Source: Rubricella aquisinus (lineage in GTDB: Bacteria; Pseudomonadota; Alphaproteobacteria; Rhodobacterales; Rhodobacteraceae). Taken from it: a DNA stretch of 64,000 bases. The stretch spans positions 186,001 through 250,000 of the forward strand of contig NZ_JACIJS010000001.1 of assembly GCF_014199445.1 (NCBI RefSeq), read 5' to 3'. The notes beneath the pieces were generated by a model. That model did no database searches. It saw only the letters and a list, made by a program, of their open reading frames with translations, and was not told the DNA's origin. The first letter of the stretch is position 1. Every line of letters begins with the position of its first letter. Both the position numbers and the translations under genes were made by a program. Of this stretch, positions 47,462-56,853 are shown piece after piece.

Positions 47462-49098
47462 TGGATGCTGATGCCTTGATTGTTGGTGCCGGGCTTGCGG
47501 GCCTTGTCGCGGCGTGTGAACTGACCGATGCGGGCAAGCGGGTGATCGTGGTCGATCAGGAACCCGAACAGCATCTGGGCGGGCAGGCGTTCTGGTCGCT
47601 TGGCGGATTGTTCATGATCGACACACCCGAACAGCGCCGCCTTGGTATCAAGGACAGCTACGATCAGGCTCATTCCGACTGGATGCGCACAGCAGGCTTT
47701 GATCGTAACGAAGATGGCTGGCCCCGCCGCTGGGCAGAGGCGTATCTGGACTTCGCCGCCGGGGAAAAGCGCGACTGGCTCAAGGCCCGCGATTTCAAAT
47801 TCTTCCCCATCGTCGGCTGGGCCGAACGGCGCGCGTATGCCGATAAGGGGCCGGGCAATTCCGTGCCGCGATTCCACATCACTTGGGGCACCGGGCCGGG
47901 GGTGATCGAGCCGTTCGTGCTGCGCGCGCGGGAGGCGGAGAAAAAGGGGCTGTTGCGGTTCGCCTTCCGTCACCGGGTGGATGCGCTGATCGTTGAGGGC
48001 GGCGCAGTGAAAGGTGTGTCGGGCCGCGTGCTGGCCCACGACACTGCCGAACGGGGCGGCTCCACCAATCGGGAGGAGACCGGAGATTTCAGCCTAAGGG
48101 CAGAGAATACGCTCGTCTCCTCCGGCGGGATTGGCGGGAATTTCGACCTGGTACGACAGCACTGGCCAGAGCGGTTGGGCACGGCCCCCGATTTCCTCGT
48201 CTCCGGCGTGCCGGATCATGTGGATGGCCGGATGCTGGGCATCTCACAGGCGGCAGGTGCGCATCTGATCAATCAGGACCGGATGTGGCACTATGTGGAA
48301 GGCGTGCAGAACTGGAACCCGATCTGGCCGCATCACGGTATCCGTATCCTGCCGGGGCCAAGCTCGTTGTGGCTGGATGCGGCGGGGGCGCGGCTGAACG
48401 ATCCGAATTGGCCGGGCTTCGATACGCTGGGTGCGCTGCATGAATTGCGCAAACGCGGCTATGAGCATTCGTGGTTCATCCTGACCCAAGGGATCATCAA
48501 GAAGGAGTTTGCGCTGTCCGGCTCCGAACAGAACCCGGACCTGACGGGCAAGAAATGGTCGCTGGTCGCGAAACGCGCCTTTGGCAAAGCCGCGACCGGC
48601 CCTGTTGAGGCGTTCAAGGAGCATGGCGCGGATTTCGTGGTGGCAGACACGCTTGATGAGCTTGTCGCGGGCATGAACAAGATCGGGCAAGTGCCGCTTA
48701 CGGCGGAGACGATCCGGCAGGCAGCGGCGGCCCGCGATGCCTCTGCGGTCGATGCGGCGCAGTCGGATGGGCAGATGGATGCGGTCCGGCAGGCCCGCAC
48801 CTATATCGGGGACAAACTGATCCGCACGGCCAAGCCGCACGCGATCCTTGATCCGGCCAATGGCCCGCTGATCGCGGTCAAGCTCAACATCCTGACGCGC
48901 AAGTCCCTTGGCGGGATCGAGACGGACCTGTCCTCCCGCGCGCTGGATGCGACCGGTCAGCCGATCCCGGGCCTGTTCGCGGCGGGGGAGGCTGCAGGCT
49001 TTGGCGGTGGCGGGGTGCATGGATATCGCAGCCTTGAGGGTACGTTCCTTGGCGGTTGCATCTTCTCAGGGCGGGCTGCGGGCCGCGCGATGGCTTGA
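47461..49098 (+). CDS. FAD-binding dehydrogenase (fumarate-reductase/ketosteroid-dehydrogenase-like flavoprotein)
   Basis: A 545-residue soluble flavoprotein of the FAD_binding_2 class. The Rossmann motif is ALIVGAGLAGLVAACELTDAGKRVIVVDQE, with LVSSGGIGGNFDLVRQHWPE in the middle and PGLFAAGEAAGFGGGGVHGYRSLEGTFLGG near the C-terminus. The substrate is unknown. Coupled to alkB by a 1-base overlap, so a shared hydrophobic substrate or product is likely. Confidence 0.88.
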   Translation: MDADALIVGAGLAGLVAACELTDAGKRVIVVDQEPEQHLGGQAFWSLGGLFMIDTPEQRRLGIKDSYDQAHSDWMRTAGFDRNEDGWPRRWAEAYLDFAAGEKRDWLKARDFKFFPIVGWAERRAYADKGPGNSVPRFHITWGTGPGVIEPFVLRAREAEKKGLLRFAFRHRVDALIVEGGAVKGVSGRVLAHDTAERGGSTNREETGDFSLRAENTLVSSGGIGGNFDLVRQHWPERLGTAPDFLVSGVPDHVDGRMLGISQAAGAHLINQDRMWHYVEGVQNWNPIWPHHGIRILPGPSSLWLDAAGARLNDPNWPGFDTLGALHELRKRGYEHSWFILTQGIIKKEFALSGSEQNPDLTGKKWSLVAKRAFGKAATGPVEAFKEHGADFVVADTLDELVAGMNKIGQVPLTAETIRQAAAARDASAVDAAQSDGQMDAVRQARTYIGDKLIRTAKPHAILDPANGPLIAVKLNILTRKSLGGIETDLSSRALDATGQPIPGLFAAGEAAGFGGGGVHGYRSLEGTFLGGCIFSGRAAGRAMA

Positions 49099-49167
49099 CC
49101 TCAATCAAATCCCTAACCTGAAAGACCGGATATAAGACCGCATTCTAGGGAAAAGGATGCGCTCAAA

Positions 49168-49611
49168 ATGCGACTAACAATCCGAACGAACCAAGCCCTG
49201 CGCGTGCTGATGATTTGCGCGGTCAATCCGGGCAAACTGTTGCGCAGCGCCGATATTGCACAGGCCAGCCACGCGTCGGAGCATCACCTTGCGCAGATCG
49301 TGCACCGGCTGGCGAAGCTGGGATTCCTCGACTCGGTCCGGGGGCGTGCAGGGGGTGTGCGGCTTGCGCGGGCACCAGAACGGATCAATATCGGACAGGT
49401 GGTCAAGGCGATCGAATCCGATTTTCCCTTTGCCGAATGTTTCGAGCCTGAGACCTGCACATGCCCGATTGCCGATGTGTGCATCCTGAAGGGCCATTTT
49501 TCCAAGGCGCTGGATGCGTTTTATGCCGTCCTGTCGGATGTGACGCTGGATCAGCTGGTTGATGGAAACGCACCTTTGAGCGACCGGCTTCAGGTGTTGG
49601 AACCCGCCTGA
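49168..49611 (+). CDS. nsrR: Rrf2-family regulator, NsrR-like
   Basis: A 147-residue Rrf2 protein with HTH text LRSADIAQASHASEHHLAQIVHRLAKLGFLDSVRGRAGGVRLA and cysteines 91, 97, 99 and 105 (CFEPETCTCPIADVC). The pattern fits the [4Fe-4S] ligands of NsrR, the nitric oxide sensor, better than IscR. No nitric-oxide gene is adjacent, so its targets are elsewhere. ATG 49168 has GGA upstream. Confidence 0.82.
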   Translation: MRLTIRTNQALRVLMICAVNPGKLLRSADIAQASHASEHHLAQIVHRLAKLGFLDSVRGRAGGVRLARAPERINIGQVVKAIESDFPFAECFEPETCTCPIADVCILKGHFSKALDAFYAVLSDVTLDQLVDGNAPLSDRLQVLEPA

Positions 49612-49668
49612 GAATCGTTGCCTCTTGGTTAAAATGTTCTTATTTTGTTCTCATTCAGGGAGCAAAGC

Positions 49669-50754
49669 ATGGACGACCTTTTCCCATCGAAAATTCAGCC
49701 CGATGCACGGCGGGGGCGTGGGGCCACCAGCAATAATGCTGGCCGATTTGAACGGCTGAGTACGGCCAAGGTGGATGATGGCTGGAAGGAGGCGGAGGAC
49801 ACGCCCCACCGTACGACCCTCTACATTGATCAGGCGCGCAAGATCATCACCCGCAACCAATCGCCCGACGTGCCGTTTGACCGCTCGATCAATCCGTACA
49901 AAGGCTGTGAGCATGGCTGCATCTATTGCTTTGCCCGGCCCACGCATGAATATCTGGGCCTGTCCGCTGGCTTGGATTTTGAGACGCAGCTTTTCACCAA
50001 GCCCGATGCCGCAAAACTGCTGGAGGCGGAATTGCGCCGCCCCGGATATTCTGTCGCCCCCATAGCGATTGGCACCAACACCGACCCCTACCAACCCGTT
50101 GAGAAAGAGTTGCGGATCATGCGCGGGGTGCTGGAGGTACTGGCAAAGTATCGCCACCCCGTGATGATCACGACCAAGGGCGGCCTGATCACCCGCGATA
50201 TCGACATTCTGAGCCGCATGGCGCGGGACAATCTGGTGCGGGTGCAAATCTCTGTCACGACGCTCGACACCAAGCTGCATCGCGCGATGGAGCCGCGCGC
50301 GTCTGCCCCCACCGTGCGGCTGCGCGCGATTGCGGCTTTGGCCAAGGCGGGCGTTCCGGTGGGTGTGAACCTCGCCCCGGTGATCCCCGCGCTCAACGAT
50401 CATGAGATGGAGGCGATTTTGGCCGCGGGCGCGCGCGCCGGGGCGGAAAGTGCGGGCTACATCACGCTGCGCCTGCCCGGTGCCGTGGCACCCCTGTTCC
50501 GCGACTGGCTGGAAGAGGCGTATCCGAAACGCGCCAAACGCATCATGCGTTATGTGCAGGAATTGCATGGCGGGAAGGATTACTCCGCCGATTGGGGCAA
50601 GCGGATGCGTGGTGAGGGTGTGTATGCCGCAATGATCGCCCGCCGCTTCGCCGTGGCCTGTGGTCGGGAAGGGCTGGCGGCGAAACGGCCTGAACTGGAT
50701 TGCACCGCCTTCCGGGTTCCGGTGCGGCCGGGCGATCAGTTGTCGCTGTTTTGA
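49669..50754 (+). CDS. Radical SAM protein (PA0069 family)
   Basis: A 361-residue radical SAM enzyme with the cluster motif CEHGCIYCFARP (C-x3-C-x2-C). PYKGCEHGCIYCFARPTHEYLG and GTNTDPYQPVE are typical of the PA0069/SPL-like class. The reaction is not established. ATG 49669 has AGGGAG 7 bases upstream. Confidence 0.88.
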   Translation: MDDLFPSKIQPDARRGRGATSNNAGRFERLSTAKVDDGWKEAEDTPHRTTLYIDQARKIITRNQSPDVPFDRSINPYKGCEHGCIYCFARPTHEYLGLSAGLDFETQLFTKPDAAKLLEAELRRPGYSVAPIAIGTNTDPYQPVEKELRIMRGVLEVLAKYRHPVMITTKGGLITRDIDILSRMARDNLVRVQISVTTLDTKLHRAMEPRASAPTVRLRAIAALAKAGVPVGVNLAPVIPALNDHEMEAILAAGARAGAESAGYITLRLPGAVAPLFRDWLEEAYPKRAKRIMRYVQELHGGKDYSADWGKRMRGEGVYAAMIARRFAVACGREGLAAKRPELDCTAFRVPVRPGDQLSLF

Positions 50755-50871
50755 AAACCTTCCTCTGACGGGATCAAACGGAAGGTGCCGCGACAAGCAC
50801 TCCAGGGCGGCCCGAGCATCGGCCTACGTCACAATGCTTGACCACGCGTTTGCGGGGTGCGACGCAAGGTC

Positions 50872-51486
50872 ATGCCTGATCTATCCTTTGAAAGCCTCCA
50901 CCCCTCCCCCGTCTGCGGCATCGACGAAGTTGGTCGTGGGCCATGGGCCGGGCCGGTGATGGCGGCGGCGGTGATCCTTGATCCTGCGCGCATTCCGCCG
51001 GGGTTGAACGACTCCAAAAAACTCACCGCCGCGCGGCGGGAGGCGCTGGTGCCGCAGATCATGGAGGTGGCTCAGGTCGGCATCGGGTCTGCCAGCGTGG
51101 CGGAGATTGACGAGATCAACATCCTGCAAGCCACCTATCTGGCCATGCGCCGCGCGATTGCGGCCCTCCCACACGCGCCGGCCTTTGCCCTGATTGACGG
51201 AAACCGCCTGCCGCCCGATCTGCCCTGCCCCGCGCAGGCGGTGATCAAGGGGGACAGTATCAGCCTGTCGATCGCCGCGGCCTCCATCGTGGCGAAGGTC
51301 ACTCGTGACCGGATCATGGCTGATTTGGCGAAGGCACACCCCGGTTACGGCTGGGAAACCAACGCAGGATACGGCACGGCGGCGCATATCGCGGGGCTAG
51401 AACGGCTCGGCGTGACCCCACATCATAGACGCTCGTTCAAACCCATACACAAGATATTGGGTCAAGAACGGATTGCAGGCCATTGA
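50872..51486 (+). CDS. rnhB: Ribonuclease HII
   Basis: Cleaves RNA in RNA-DNA hybrids and single ribonucleotides (204 residues). The active-site DEVGRG in VCGIDEVGRGPWAGPVMAAAVIL, then LNDSKKL, IDGN and AAASIVAKVTRDR, are all present. ATG 50872 has AAGG. A GTG at 50857 would add 5 residues. Just upstream of ccrM, as in related genomes. Confidence 0.95.
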   Translation: MPDLSFESLHPSPVCGIDEVGRGPWAGPVMAAAVILDPARIPPGLNDSKKLTAARREALVPQIMEVAQVGIGSASVAEIDEINILQATYLAMRRAIAALPHAPAFALIDGNRLPPDLPCPAQAVIKGDSISLSIAAASIVAKVTRDRIMADLAKAHPGYGWETNAGYGTAAHIAGLERLGVTPHHRRSFKPIHKILGQERIAGH

Positions 51487-51528
51487 TTCAATTAAATAAT
51501 TGACAAACGAATCACCGATGACTCATTT
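51485..51528 (+). promoter_or_regulatory. Methylation-sensitive ccrM promoter with three GANTC sites
   Basis: GATTC (51485-51489), GAATC (51509-51513) and GACTC (51520-51524) lie within 40 bases upstream of ccrM. A consensus -35 TTGACA (51500-51505) is present, and the -10 position (about 51523-51528, TCATTT) overlaps the third site. CcrM methylates GANTC, so self-control by methylation state is likely. Confidence 0.7.
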
Positions 51529-51538
51529 AGTGTCATAG

Positions 51539-52666
<1,128 letters not shown>

Positions 52667-52735
52667 AGATGCGGGTGGGGTCCTGCGAGAGGGGTTCCAA
52701 CTGACTGCCCGGTTAGCCTGCGGTTAACCTACCTT

Positions 52736-52765
52736 GGCCCTGCTGTGTTCAGCGGGGCCATTTTT
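52736..52765 (+). terminator. Intrinsic terminator after ccrM
   Basis: GGCCC-T-GCTG pairs with CAGC-G-GGGCC around TGTT, followed by ATTTTT. It lies 70 bases after the ccrM stop and ends at the stop of the convergent ArgO-like gene. Confidence 0.8.
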
Positions 52766-53370
52766 CATGCGCTCACCACCAGCTTTGCCGCGATGGCCCA
52801 CATCACGCAGCCGACGAACACGTCAAGAACGCGCCACGCGCCGGGCTTGGCGAACAGGGGGCGCAGCATCCGCGCGCCATATCCAAGGCTGAAGAAAAAC
52901 ACGAACGACCCGCTGATCGCGCCCAGCGCAAAGGCGAGCTTTTGCCCCTCATATTGCGTCGAGATGGAGCCAAGCAGGATCACCGTATCCAGATAGACAT
53001 GCGGATTGAGCCATGTCAGCGCCAGCGTGGTCAGCAGCACGGGCACAAGTGCGCCGCCCTGCCCCTCTGGCTCCAACGCCGCACCACCGCGCCACGCGGC
53101 CAGAAAACTGCGCGCGCCATAGGCCAGCAGGAACGCCACACCACCATAGAGAAACAGGGGCTGCACCCATGGCGCGCGCTCCATGATCACGCCGAACCCG
53201 GTCACGCCCAGCGTGATCAGGATCGCGTCCGACAGCGCACAGGTCAGGCAGATCGCGAACACATGCTCGCGCCGGATCCCCTGCCGCAGCACAAACGCGT
53301 TTTGCGCCCCGATCGCCGCAATCAGACTGATGGCGAGCAGGAAACCGGGCAAAGCGGCATTGGTGATCAT
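52765..53370 (-). CDS. LysE/ArgO-family amino acid exporter
   Basis: A six-helix exporter (201 residues) for basic amino acids. The start is ALPGFLLAISLIAAIGAQNAFVLRQGIRREH, and the family motif ALTWLNPHVYLDTVILLG is present. ATG 53370 has GGAGGG upstream. It is divergent from an ArgP-like regulator, the usual partner that activates argO. Confidence 0.93.
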   Translation of the reverse strand: MITNAALPGFLLAISLIAAIGAQNAFVLRQGIRREHVFAICLTCALSDAILITLGVTGFGVIMERAPWVQPLFLYGGVAFLLAYGARSFLAAWRGGAALEPEGQGGALVPVLLTTLALTWLNPHVYLDTVILLGSISTQYEGQKLAFALGAISGSFVFFFSLGYGARMLRPLFAKPGAWRVLDVFVGCVMWAIAAKLVVSA

Positions 53371-53461
53371 GATGGCCCTCCAGAATGTGACTTGCAGGAG
53401 GGATAACGGCTGGCGCATGATAAGGCGAATTAATGATTTTTCATGTGATGCAATTTTTCTA

Positions 53462-54346
53462 ATGCTTGATCCTGCGCAGATGTCCGCCCTGACCGAAGTC
53501 ATCCGAACCGGCAGCTTTGAACGCGCGGCGGAGCGGTTATCGGTCACGCCCTCGGCCATTTCCCAGCGGGTCAAGGCATTGGAGGAGCGGATTGGGTCGG
53601 TCCTCATCATGCGTGGTCAGCCCTGTCTGCCGACGCCAACCGGGCAGCGCATCCTGCGCCATGCCGAAGAGGTTGATCTCTTGGAGCAGATGCTGCACCG
53701 CGATCTGGGTGGCGCGGCCCCCGCGCTCAGCACGCTGCGTGTTGCGGTCAATGCCGATAGCCTTGCCACATGGCTGATCCCCGGCATGGCCGCCTGTGAC
53801 GGCATCCTGTTCGATCTGGTGATCGACGATCAGGACCACAGTGCTGCATGGCTGCGGGAAGGGAAGGTCAGCGCCGCGATCACCTCCCACGCGGCACCGG
53901 TGCAAGGATGCGATTCCCATCCGCTTGCCGTGATGCGCTATGTCGCGACCGCCTCGCCCGCTTTCATGGCGCGCTGGTTTCCCGATGGTGTGACAGTGGA
54001 GGCGCTGAAACACGCGCCGATGATGACCTTCGATCCCAAGGACACGTTGCAAACAGACTGGCTGCGCGCCACGTTTGGCCGCCCCCTGCGCCCGCCAAGC
54101 CATTGGATCCCCGCCACACATCCCTTTGTTGAGGCGACGCTTGCAGGAATGGGCTGGGCCATGAACCCGGAAATCCTGATTGCCGATCACTTGGCCACGG
54201 GGCGGCTTGTGCCGCTGATGCCAGAGGCTCCGCTGGACGTGCCGCTACATTGGCAAACCAGCCGCATGGTCGGAAAAGCCATCGCGCCGATCACCCGCGA
54301 AATCCGGCGCGCCGCCAGCGTGTTGCGCCCCTTCGCGGAGCGTTGA
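53462..54346 (+). CDS. argP: LysR-family regulator ArgP (IciA)-like
   Basis: A 294-residue LysR protein. N-terminal HTH: ALTEVIRTGSFERAAERLSVTPSAISQRVKALEERIGSVLIMR. The C-terminal effector domain starts near 90. Divergent from the ArgO-like exporter across 91 bases, where T-rich LysR-type sites may lie. In E. coli ArgP senses arginine and lysine and switches argO on. Confidence 0.9.
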   Translation: MLDPAQMSALTEVIRTGSFERAAERLSVTPSAISQRVKALEERIGSVLIMRGQPCLPTPTGQRILRHAEEVDLLEQMLHRDLGGAAPALSTLRVAVNADSLATWLIPGMAACDGILFDLVIDDQDHSAAWLREGKVSAAITSHAAPVQGCDSHPLAVMRYVATASPAFMARWFPDGVTVEALKHAPMMTFDPKDTLQTDWLRATFGRPLRPPSHWIPATHPFVEATLAGMGWAMNPEILIADHLATGRLVPLMPEAPLDVPLHWQTSRMVGKAIAPITREIRRAASVLRPFAER

Positions 54347-54399
54347 CACCCCTGCCGCAGATTTTTTGATCGAAGGGGCCGCTTGCCGCTCACACCCCG

Positions 54400-54428
54400 T
54401 TGACACCCCCCGCGCGCAAGGATAAACG
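54400..54428 (+). promoter_or_regulatory. tRNA-Leu promoter
   Basis: TTGACA (54400-54405) is followed after 17 bases by TAAACG (54423-54428), or after 16 bases by ATAAAC. The tRNA starts 16-17 bases further on. The -35 lies in a CGTTGACACCCC repeat also found 57 bases upstream (54341-54352). Confidence 0.55.
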
Positions 54429-54444
54429 CCCCTTCACGACACCT

Positions 54445-54531
54445 GCCCAGGTGGCGGAATTGGTAGACGCGCCAGCTTCAGGTGCTGGTATTCGTATGGA
54501 TGTGGAGGTTCGAGTCCTCTCCTGGGCACCA
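54445..54531 (+). tRNA. tRNA-Leu (anticodon CAG)
   Basis: An 87-nt class II tRNA. The acceptor arms GCCCAGG/CCTGGGC pair, the D arm has GGAATTGGTAGAC, the anticodon loop is TTCAGGT between CCAGC and GCTGG stems (anticodon CAG), there is a variable arm, and the T arm has GAGGTTCGAGTCCTC. CCA is encoded (54529-54531). The anticodon reads CUG. Confidence 0.96.
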
Positions 54532-54575
54532 ATCGTCCGGCGCAGATGCGCGGTCGTGTCACTCTCCCCTTATCG

Positions 54576-55304
54576 TCAGATTTCACGGGTCGGATTGCCG
54601 ACCATATCCGTTTCGAATGCGGACCATGGACGCGGGGTGAAGCTCTGTTCCGTGACGGTGGCGCCCTGCATCCGGTCGCAGCGGAAAGTCCGGTTTTGCT
54701 GGCGCAGATGATCCCAACAGACAGCGTACCAGATCGGTGGATTGTGCAGCAGGAAATGCGGCTCAACCTGTCGGCTGGTCATCGCAGCCTGTCCATCCTT
54801 ATAGCGGATCGTGAGGACACGCCCCAGAATGAACGCCTCCTTCAGCGGATCGCTGACCTGCTGTGGTGTGCTGCCCAATGTGCCGACCATCGCGCCTGAT
54901 GCGGTCGGCCCGACCCGGATGCGACGGCGGAGCGCGCCGATCTGACGCTGATCCGCATGAGAGAACGAGGCCAGCAATTTGCGCCGGATCGCATCGGCAT
55001 GGCCCATCTGCATCGTCGCGTGCGCGCTTTCCCCAATTGCCAGCCCGATCAACAGATCGAGCGTTTCGGCACGGGTCAGCCGAACGCGCCCTATCCCCCA
55101 TGAGGACGGCAGGCGCACGCCGCCGCCCCGCCCCCGATCCGCCTCCACCGGGATACCACGGAGCCGCAGCACCTCCAGATCACGATGCACCGTGCGGAGC
55201 GACACGCCCAACTCCCGCGCAGCGTCGTGCAACACCAGCGGCTCATCCGATTTGAGCCAGCTTTCCAGCCGTTCCAACCTGTCGATCCGATCAAGTGTTT
55301 TCAT
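54576..55304 (-). CDS. HTH-WYL transcriptional regulator (YafY-like)
   Basis: A 242-residue regulator with N-terminal HTH (RLERLESWLKSDEPLVLHDAARELGVSLRTVHRDLEVLRLRGIPVEADRGRGGG), a middle region and a C-terminal WYL domain (IRYKDGQ ... HFLLHNPPIWYAVCWDHLRQQNRTFRCDRM). Such proteins often respond to DNA damage or nucleic-acid ligands. Divergent from an ABM protein and an AlkC-like gene, its likely targets. Confidence 0.88.
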   Translation of the reverse strand: MKTLDRIDRLERLESWLKSDEPLVLHDAARELGVSLRTVHRDLEVLRLRGIPVEADRGRGGGVRLPSSWGIGRVRLTRAETLDLLIGLAIGESAHATMQMGHADAIRRKLLASFSHADQRQIGALRRRIRVGPTASGAMVGTLGSTPQQVSDPLKEAFILGRVLTIRYKDGQAAMTSRQVEPHFLLHNPPIWYAVCWDHLRQQNRTFRCDRMQGATVTEQSFTPRPWSAFETDMVGNPTREI

Positions 55305-55391
55305 GTCGTCAGCATCGCAAGATATATGTCATTTTCTGACACTTTATTGCGACAAAACCCGGTCATTGCAATTCGAACCAAAGGACACCGC

Positions 55392-55721
55392 ATGACCGAC
55401 CCTATCCTTGAACTGGCCACCATCACCCTCGCGCCCGGCGTCACCGAACAGGAGCTCGTCACTGCCGCTGCCGCATTCCAGCGCGATTTCCTTGATCATC
55501 AGGATGGGTTCATCCGCCGCGACATGATCCGCCGGGAGGACGGGCGGTTTGTCGACGTGATCCTATGGGAGAGCCGCGTCCAAGCCGACGCCGTGTTTCA
55601 GCGCGCGATGGCATCGCCGGTAGCTGGGCAATATTTCTCGCTCATGCAGATGGACCCTGAGACAGCAGAAACCGGGGTGGAGCACTGCCCGGTTCTGTGC
55701 TCTTTCACCCGAAAGGAGTGA
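55392..55721 (+). CDS. ABM-domain (antibiotic biosynthesis monooxygenase-like) small protein
   Basis: A 109-residue dimeric alpha-beta barrel protein: TLAPGVTEQELVTAAAAFQRDFLDHQDGFIRRDMIRREDGRFVDVILWESRVQADAVFQRAMASP. The family includes monooxygenases and heme-degrading enzymes, and the activity here is unknown. ATG 55392 follows AAGGACACCGC. It lies 3 bases before the repair gene. Confidence 0.78.
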   Translation: MTDPILELATITLAPGVTEQELVTAAAAFQRDFLDHQDGFIRRDMIRREDGRFVDVILWESRVQADAVFQRAMASPVAGQYFSLMQMDPETAETGVEHCPVLCSFTRKE

Positions 55722-55724
55722 CCC

Positions 55725-56852
55725 ATGCCGGAGCCGTTCAAGACCTTCATCTCGCCAAAGCTGGTGGCTCTTACGGCCCGGATTTTGGCGCGGCATGTCA
55801 GCACCGTTGACGCGGACCGCTTTGCCGCGCCGCTGATCTCACAGCTTGATGCGTTGGAGTTGAAACAGCGGGTCGATCTGGTGGCGGAGGCGCTGCACCG
55901 CGCCTTGCCTACCGATCCGACCGCGCGGCAGGCCGTCCTGCTTGCCATGCTGCATCCCGATGAGCAGGACCACGCAACGAAGGAAAGCGATGAGGCGGGC
56001 CTCTGCGGCTGGGGCATCTGGCCGCTTACCACCGTGATCGGGCGCTATGGGCTTGGCACGATGGAGCAGGCCTTGGCCACCTTGCGGGACATGACCAAAC
56101 GCGGAACAGCGGAATTCGACGTGCGCCCCTTCATCGCGCAAGACCCGGAGCACGCGTTACGCATCATGGCCAGTTGGATAGACGATCCGAACCTCCATGT
56201 CCGCCGCCTGATCAGCGAAGGCACACGCCCGCGCCTGCCATGGGGGATGCGGCTGCATGCCCTGATCGAACGGCCAGAGCTGACCCTTCCCTTGCTCACC
56301 CGGCTGCGGGACGATCCGTCGGACTATGTCCGGCGGTCGGTGGCGAACCATCTGAACGACATCGCAAAGGACCACCCCAACCGGATCGCCCGGCTTGCCC
56401 ATGACTGGATGGACGGGGCATCGCCGGACCGGGCGCGGCTCGTGCGGCACGCCTGCCGAACGCTGATCAAACAGGGGCATCCGGGCGCGCTTGCGACATT
56501 CGGTTTTGCGCCGCCACAGATCGCGCCGCCGCATCTGCGCATCGCGACCCCCATTGTGGATTTGGGCGCAGCACTTGAATTCGGCATTCACCTGCGCTCC
56601 ACCAGCGCGCAGGAACAGCAGATCGCGCTGGATTACGTCATCCACCACCGCAAAGCGCATGGGGGCCTGTCACCCAAAGTGTTCAAATGGACGACCCTGA
56701 CCCTCGCTCCCGGCGCCGAGCGCAGGCTTGAGCGGCGCCACCCCATCCGCCCGATCACGACGCGCACCTATTACGCGGGCGAGCATGCCGTGAGCCTGCG
56801 GATCAACGGGCAGGATTTCGGGCGGGAGGCCTTCACGCTCCGTCTGGATTAG
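55725..56852 (+). CDS. DNA alkylation repair protein (AlkC-like)
   Basis: A 375-residue HEAT-like repeat protein (about 1-265; RRSVANHLNDIAKDHPNRIARLAHDW and DPNLHVRRLISEGTRPRLPW are ALK-repeat text) with a C-terminal Ig-like domain (about 275-375), the layout of AlkC. AlkC removes 3-methyladenine/3-methylcytosine. The Ig-like tail supports AlkC over AlkD. Confidence 0.85.
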   Translation: MPEPFKTFISPKLVALTARILARHVSTVDADRFAAPLISQLDALELKQRVDLVAEALHRALPTDPTARQAVLLAMLHPDEQDHATKESDEAGLCGWGIWPLTTVIGRYGLGTMEQALATLRDMTKRGTAEFDVRPFIAQDPEHALRIMASWIDDPNLHVRRLISEGTRPRLPWGMRLHALIERPELTLPLLTRLRDDPSDYVRRSVANHLNDIAKDHPNRIARLAHDWMDGASPDRARLVRHACRTLIKQGHPGALATFGFAPPQIAPPHLRIATPIVDLGAALEFGIHLRSTSAQEQQIALDYVIHHRKAHGGLSPKVFKWTTLTLAPGAERRLERRHPIRPITTRTYYAGEHAVSLRINGQDFGREAFTLRLD

Positions 56853-56853
56853 A

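Noticed and set aside
54445-56852. Genomic island inserted at tRNA-Leu
   Set aside because: No integrase, no repeat of the tRNA 3' end downstream, and no obvious change in base composition.
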